Shown here: piece after piece, positions 6,189 to 9,228 of the stretch
Numbering within the stretch: the first letter of the stretch is position 1
Layout: each line of letters opens with the position of its first letter
Assembly: GCA_019090405.1 (NCBI GenBank)
Contig: JAHRVZ010000139.1
Location: forward strand, 1-9,228
Length of the DNA stretch: 9,228 nt
Direction of reading: 5' to 3'
DNA from: Paracoccaceae bacterium
Lineage (GTDB): Bacteria > Pseudomonadota > Alphaproteobacteria > Rhodobacterales > Rhodobacteraceae
Program-made: the position numbers and the translations under genes
Notes under the pieces: model-generated
Database searches by the model: none
What the model saw: the letters and a program-made list of their open reading frames with translations, nothing else
What the model was told of the DNA's origin: nothing

Positions 6189-7304
6189 CTAAAGGTCCGC
6201 GTGAAACTCTTCTATCAAGTGACGCACTATGGCATGGCCGGGGGACTGGCCGAGTGCGGCCGCCTGGGCATGCACACGGCGCTGGCGTTCCGCGCTGGTA
6301 CCGCCATCAATGATTTCGCGTAATGTTGCAATTTCATCAGTTGTACCAAGGGCTTGGACGTCCTCAGCCAGCATTTCAACAAACTCGTCCTGCAATTCAG
6401 AGAAAGGCGTTATGCGTCCTGCTCCAAAATCAATCAGTCCTTCGGTGGTGCCATAGCGTTGCGCCCGCCAGCGGTTTTCGTCCAGCAGGAATCGGTCATA
6501 AACCCGCCAGCGCTGATTTTTATCGCGCAGCCGGGTCAACATACGCACCAAGGCCTGCATTAGCGCGGCCAGTGAAATGGCGTGTTCCAGTCGTGGCGAA
6601 ACATCGAAAATGCGGCTTTCCAGAGTCGGAAAATTGTGGGACGGGCGCAAATCCCACCAGATTTTGCTGCTGTTCTCGATTTCGCCAACATCTACCAAGG
6701 TTTGTACTGTGCGTTCGTATTCGGGCCAACTTTCGAAACTGGGCGGCAGTCCGGTACGGGGCAGGCTGTCAAATACGGTTAACCGGTATGAGGCAAGGCC
6801 AGTGTCATCGCCCTGCCAAAAGGGCGAAGATGCGGAAAGCGCCAGCATATGCGGCAGAAAATAGCTGAGTTGCGGCAGCAAATCGATTCGATGATTTTTG
6901 TCGGGGATACCGATATGGACATGCATACCACAGATCAACATGCGCCGACCAACCCCGCCCAAAGCGCGTTGAATATCGGCATAGCGTTCGCGGTCGGTAA
7001 ATTGCTGGTCCTTCCAGTCGGCGAACGGGTGGCAGGACACGGCAATCGGGGAAAGATTGTGTTTGGCCGCGTGTCGGGACACGCAATCGCGCAAACGTCT
7101 GAGGTCATCGCGCGCCTCAGTAATGTTTCGACAAACACGGGTGCCGACTTCGATTTGGCATTGCATGAATTCCGGGCTTACCTGGTCCTGCAGATCAATC
7201 TGGCAATCCCGCATCAGTTCAGCGGGGGCTTTGACAAGGTCGCAGGTATCCAGATCGACCAGCAGGTATTCTTCTTCGATACCAAGGGTGTATTCAGATT
7301 GCAT
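6189..7304 (-). CDS. Carboxylate-amine ligase, GCS2 / YbdK family
   Basis: This 371-residue protein matches the length of E. coli YbdK (372). Family marks: the ATP-grasp-like glutamate-cysteine ligase opening LGIEEEYLLVD (7-17), the metal/nucleotide segment CGMHVHIGIPD (125-135), WWDLRPS (216-222), LESRIFD (228-234) and ENRWRAQRYG (276-285). These proteins join an amine to a carboxylate with ATP. E. coli YbdK has only weak glutamate-cysteine ligase activity, so the true substrates here are unknown, and a main role in glutathione synthesis is not implied. The start at 7304 follows AGCGGGG with a seven-base spacer, which is a moderate site. The LGIEEEY motif falls seven residues in, as in relatives, which supports this start. 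The gene is divergent from the methyltransferase gene and lies upstream of the valine block on the same strand. The palindrome and ribosome binding site in the following 63 bases suggest the valine genes have separate control. Confidence 0.9.
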   Translation of the reverse strand: MQSEYTLGIEEEYLLVDLDTCDLVKAPAELMRDCQIDLQDQVSPEFMQCQIEVGTRVCRNITEARDDLRRLRDCVSRHAAKHNLSPIAVSCHPFADWKDQQFTDRERYADIQRALGGVGRRMLICGMHVHIGIPDKNHRIDLLPQLSYFLPHMLALSASSPFWQGDDTGLASYRLTVFDSLPRTGLPPSFESWPEYERTVQTLVDVGEIENSSKIWWDLRPSHNFPTLESRIFDVSPRLEHAISLAALMQALVRMLTRLRDKNQRWRVYDRFLLDENRWRAQRYGTTEGLIDFGAGRITPFSELQDEFVEMLAEDVQALGTTDEIATLREIIDGGTSAERQRRVHAQAAALGQSPGHAIVRHLIEEFHADL

Positions 7305-7333
7305 TTGGTGGCCCCGCTATTTGGGTGCCAGCA

Positions 7334-7348
7334 AATCCGATACGGATT
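7334..7348. repeat. Perfect inverted repeat in divergent promoter region
   Basis: AATCCG-ATA-CGGATT is a perfect 15-base inverted repeat with a three-base centre. It starts 30 bases upstream of the ligase start codon, inside the 132-base region between the divergent ligase and methyltransferase genes. It could be an operator or a 5'-leader hairpin in the ligase transcript. No regulator gene is adjacent and no second copy was seen in the window. Confidence 0.35.
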
Positions 7349-7375
7349 GAATTGCCAAGGAAAAACCGAATTGCA

Positions 7376-7403
7376 TTGAAAACCCGGCGTGATCCGTTAG
7401 ATC
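7376..7403 (+). promoter_or_regulatory. Weak candidate promoter for the methyltransferase gene
   Basis: TTGAAA (7376-7381) and TAGATC (7398-7403) are separated by 16 bases, with four or more matches each to sigma-70 -35 and -10 hexamers. This would start transcription near 7410, about 27 bases before the ATG. It is only a consensus match by eye. Confidence 0.28.
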
Positions 7404-7436
7404 AAAAACCTGTTTTATTGACGAAAGGCGCCTGCC

Positions 7437-8240
7437 ATGGCCAAACCCAAAAAGAACCTGGCCCAAGAGCGGTTGGACGAACAGGACCGCCTGCAAAAAT
7501 TCGAAGCCCGAGGCGGGCTGGATGGACCGGCCTATGCGCTGTCTCCGGGTATGGCAGATTTTGATGTTGCGGATTTGGTACGCGAAACCAACGCTTTGGC
7601 GGATGATCTGGCGCAATTATACCATCCGGCAAAGGGCGATACAGGATATGCGCCCGGCAATGGCTATTTTGAGATACCGGATGCCACGGCGCTGTATCTG
7701 ATGATCTGCCGGTTCAAACCCAAACGGGTGATCGAGGTGGGGTGCGGCAACAGCACCCGCGTTACCCGTCAGGCGATTATTGACGGTGGGCTGGACACGC
7801 AGATCACCGCGGTTGATCCCTATCCCCGCGCAGATATCGCGCATCTGGTAGACCGGTTTGAACAGGCGCGCCTAGAAGATATGGACGAAGCAATGTTCGC
7901 TGAATTGGAACCGGGGGATGTGTTGTTCATCGATTCCAGCCATCAGGTGCGCATCAGCAACGACGTGGTGCATCTGTTCTGCCGGATCATCCCGATGCTG
8001 CCCGCAGGCGTGGTGATCCATGTGCACGATGTGTTTCTGCCCTATGAATACCCCAAGCGGTTCTTTTATGACTGCCCGTCCTGGGGCGAGCAGTATGTTT
8101 TGCAGGCGTTATTGCAGGGCGGCGGCTATGACATCCTGTGGCCCGGATTCTATCTGCAACAGGAACGCCCTGATGCAGTAAAAGCAATGCCGTTTCTATC
8201 CAAAGAGCGGGCACAGTCGTTCTGGATTCAGAAAAAGTAA
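7437..8240 (+). CDS. Class I SAM-dependent methyltransferase-like protein (Methyltransf_24 type)
   Basis: This 267-residue protein starts with a charged, probably helical N-terminus (MAKPKKNLAQERLDEQ) followed by a Rossmann-like domain. The SAM-binding loop is VIEVGCGNSTRVT (98-110), strand 2 ends in ITAVDPYP (123-130) whose Asp would hold the SAM ribose, and strand 4 is DVLFIDSSHQ (161-170). Strand 5 is VVIHVHDVFLPYEYP (192-206), with His-x-His-Asp residues that could bind a metal as in macrocin O-methyltransferase and cephalosporin-hydroxylase relatives. The C-terminus carries WPGFYLQ and ends FWIQKK. The start has GAAAGG eight bases upstream. No signal peptide or membrane segment is visible. 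No glycan- or antibiotic-synthesis genes are nearby, so the acceptor is unknown. It converges with the transpeptidase gene and shares a hairpin at its stop. The fold is well supported; the reaction is not established. Confidence 0.82.
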   Translation: MAKPKKNLAQERLDEQDRLQKFEARGGLDGPAYALSPGMADFDVADLVRETNALADDLAQLYHPAKGDTGYAPGNGYFEIPDATALYLMICRFKPKRVIEVGCGNSTRVTRQAIIDGGLDTQITAVDPYPRADIAHLVDRFEQARLEDMDEAMFAELEPGDVLFIDSSHQVRISNDVVHLFCRIIPMLPAGVVIHVHDVFLPYEYPKRFFYDCPSWGEQYVLQALLQGGGYDILWPGFYLQQERPDAVKAMPFLSKERAQSFWIQKK

Positions 8241-8255
8241 TCCCCGATGGGGGAT
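8240..8255 (-). terminator. Hairpin between convergent genes, terminator of the L,D-transpeptidase gene
   Basis: ATCCCC-GATG-GGGGAT forms a six-base perfect stem with a four-base loop. It fills the whole 15-base gap between the two convergent stop codons and uses the last base of the methyltransferase TAA. On the - strand the stem is followed by TTACTTTTTC, a fair T-tract, so it works best as an intrinsic terminator for the transpeptidase. On the + strand the following bases (CTAAAG) are not T-rich. Confidence 0.6.
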
Positions 8256-8849
8256 CTAAAGCAGCCGAACCTGCGTGCCGATTTTGACCAGCGGATACAG
8301 GGCTTCGACGTGTTCGTTGTATAGGCCGATACATCCGGATGAGCTTTGACGGCCAATTTTGCGGGTGTCATGGGTGCCGTGAACCAGATAGGCCGGCCAG
8401 TCCAGATACATCGCACGGGTGCCCAGCGGGTTGCCGGGGCCGCCATCCATGCGCAACGGAAGGTTGGGGTCATTTTCACGCATCGACGCGGTTGGTGTCC
8501 AACTGGGGTTTTCAGCTTTGCGCACGACTTTGGAGTATCCGCGTTTGGTCAAGTCTTCGCTCATTGGCACCGAGGACGGGAAAAGACGATAGGTTTGCCC
8601 GTCCGGCCCCCAGTAATGCACCGCGCGGCTGTTTATGTCGGCAAGCAGGCAACCTGTGCCAAGCGTGTCAAAATGATCCTGCCAATGTTGTTGCCGGAAC
8701 GCTGAAATATTGCGTTTGACCGGAATTTTTGTTTCGATTTCCGGCTCGTTCGACGGAAACGCATCTTGCGCGCGGACAAGAGCGGGTGTGGCCAGAAAAC
8801 TGACTGCACCCAAAAGGGTGCCGCGACGGGTGATGGGGAATTGGGGCAC
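8256..8849 (-). CDS. Exported L,D-transpeptidase-like (YkuD) protein with Tat-type signal
   Basis: YkuD-domain enzymes cross-link peptidoglycan, or attach proteins to it, in the periplasm through a catalytic cysteine. From GTG at 8849 the protein has 197 residues. It begins with a short n-region and ITRRGTLLGA, a twin-arginine motif, then a hydrophobic stretch and a likely cleavage after ALVRA. The catalytic domain shows GNPLGTRAMYL, YLVHGTHD and SSSGCIGLYNEH, with the nucleophile in SGC. Usual family members have S/T-H-G-C-I/V-R; here Ser replaces His before GC and Gly replaces the Arg after CI, so activity needs testing. Start choice: the frame extends to TTG at 8885 (209 residues), just after an in-frame TAG, but that codon has no good ribosome binding site. 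GTG at 8849 has GGAG six bases upstream and gives a normal Tat signal length. It converges on the methyltransferase gene. Confidence 0.87.
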   Translation of the reverse strand: MPQFPITRRGTLLGAVSFLATPALVRAQDAFPSNEPEIETKIPVKRNISAFRQQHWQDHFDTLGTGCLLADINSRAVHYWGPDGQTYRLFPSSVPMSEDLTKRGYSKVVRKAENPSWTPTASMRENDPNLPLRMDGGPGNPLGTRAMYLDWPAYLVHGTHDTRKIGRQSSSGCIGLYNEHVEALYPLVKIGTQVRLL

Positions 8850-8961
8850 TGGAAACTCCGGTTTCTCTGGTTGTTTGCTGCTCAACTACCATTCAGATAG
8901 GGGCTGGGGCGTGAGTTTTCCAGTGACGTTTTCTAAACATTTCGTGACCACGGCGTCGCCA

Positions 8962-9000
8962 CGATAAAGGCCCCGGCAATGGATGACGGAGCCTTTATCG
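8962..9000 (-). terminator. Long hairpin downstream of mmsA, likely terminator
   Basis: CGATAAAGGC (8962-8971) and GCCTTTATCG (8991-9000) are perfectly complementary over ten bases, and an inner CCG/CGG pairing after one mismatch extends the stem around an 11-base loop. It starts 41 bases after the mmsA stop in the direction of mmsA transcription. The A-rich/T-rich flanks of a terminator are inside the stem (AAAGG, CCTTTAT) and no longer T-tract follows, so termination efficiency is uncertain. It could work in both directions. The rest of the 8850-9040 gap holds nothing else I can support, apart from presumed promoter sequence for the transpeptidase. Confidence 0.55.
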
Positions 9001-9040
9001 CATTTCTACAGGTTAGACTGTAAGGTCTTGGCAATACGCC

Positions 9041-9228
9041 TTATTCCATCACTGGGATCGAGAATTCGCCGCCCTCTTTGATGCCCGAAGGCCATCGTGC
9101 GGTGACGGTTTTTGTCCGGGTGTAGAACTTGAACGCATCCGGTCCATGTTGGTTCAGATCACCAAACACCGACTTTTTCCAGCCGCCAAAGGTGTGATAG
9201 GCCAAAGGCACCGGGATTGGCACGTTGA
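9041..9228 (-). CDS. mmsA: MmsA, CoA-acylating methylmalonate-semialdehyde dehydrogenase (C-terminal end only)
   Basis: Only the last 61 residues are in the window; the gene runs off the right edge. The visible part starts NVPIPVPLAYHTFGGWKKS, continues SVFGDLNQHGPDAFKFYTRT and has TVTARWP near the end, closely resembling the C-terminus of MmsA-type aldehyde dehydrogenases. This enzyme converts methylmalonate semialdehyde, CoA and NAD to propionyl-CoA, CO2 and NADH, the step after MmsB. Members of the same family act in inositol catabolism (IolA); the valine genes a few kilobases away favour mmsA. It is on the same strand as the valine block but separated from it by the transpeptidase, methyltransferase and ligase genes, so it is probably transcribed separately; a hairpin follows its stop. 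The catalytic cysteine and NAD-binding parts are not visible. Confidence 0.92.
   Translation of the reverse strand, partial: NVPIPVPLAYHTFGGWKKSVFGDLNQHGPDAFKFYTRTKTVTARWPSGIKEGGEFSIPVME

Noticed and set aside
8668..8892. A 74-codon - strand frame beginning with ATG at 8892, overlapping the transpeptidase start
   Set aside because: It is out of frame with the transpeptidase, has no ribosome binding site, and its sequence shows no domain; the Tat signal and YkuD domain are in the other frame.
1..9228. Defence system, prophage, CRISPR or mobile-element content
   Set aside because: No repeats with spacers, transposase, integrase, phage structural genes or toxin-antitoxin pairs were recognised on either strand.

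Overview
The window looks like chromosomal DNA from an alphaproteobacterium, most likely the marine Roseobacter group of Rhodobacteraceae. This rests on how the proteins read (the UvrA, the valine-catabolic enzymes and the methylmalonate-semialdehyde dehydrogenase tail all have the expected alphaproteobacterial look) and on moderate GC content; no rRNA or other decisive marker is present. I see no transposase, integrase, tRNA, rRNA or CRISPR array. It is a compact region with no gene-free stretch longer than about 200 bases.

Layout, left to right. The + strand opens inside uvrA (excision repair), which ends at 2019. All genes from 2097 to 7304 are on the - strand. Read in their own direction they are: a GCS2/YbdK-type carboxylate-amine ligase (7304-6189), an isobutyryl-CoA dehydrogenase-like acyl-CoA dehydrogenase (6125-4983), a 3-hydroxyisobutyryl-CoA hydrolase continuous in frame with 3-hydroxyisobutyrate dehydrogenase MmsB (4973-3054), a Crp/Fnr-family regulator overlapping mmsB by one base (3054-2401), and a small DUF2892 membrane protein (2300-2097). 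A + strand gene for a class I methyltransferase-like protein (7437-8240) is divergent from the ligase and convergent with an exported L,D-transpeptidase-like protein (- strand, ending at 8256). At the right edge is the C-terminal end of mmsA on the - strand.

How the genes work together. The dehydrogenase, hydrolase, MmsB and MmsA account for most of the distal valine pathway: isobutyryl-CoA to methacrylyl-CoA, then (after hydration by an enzyme not seen here) 3-hydroxyisobutyryl-CoA to 3-hydroxyisobutyrate to methylmalonate semialdehyde to propionyl-CoA. The first three lie in a tight block with gaps of 9 bases or less. The Crp-type regulator is coupled to the end of that block. mmsA is separated from it by the transpeptidase, methyltransferase and ligase genes.

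Most interesting points: (1) the hydrolase and MmsB, which catalyse consecutive steps, form one 639-residue reading frame, yet a full ribosome binding site and ATG for mmsB remain inside it, and one extra T in a TTT run would restore a stop; (2) a TGTGA-N5-TCACA palindrome sits at about -41 from the predicted start of transcription of the DUF2892 gene, next to a regulator whose recognition helix keeps the CRP R-E-R residues; (3) a 16-base imperfect palindrome lies directly upstream of the acyl-CoA dehydrogenase; (4) the L,D-transpeptidase has an altered catalytic motif. I do not see a clearly undescribed multi-gene system.
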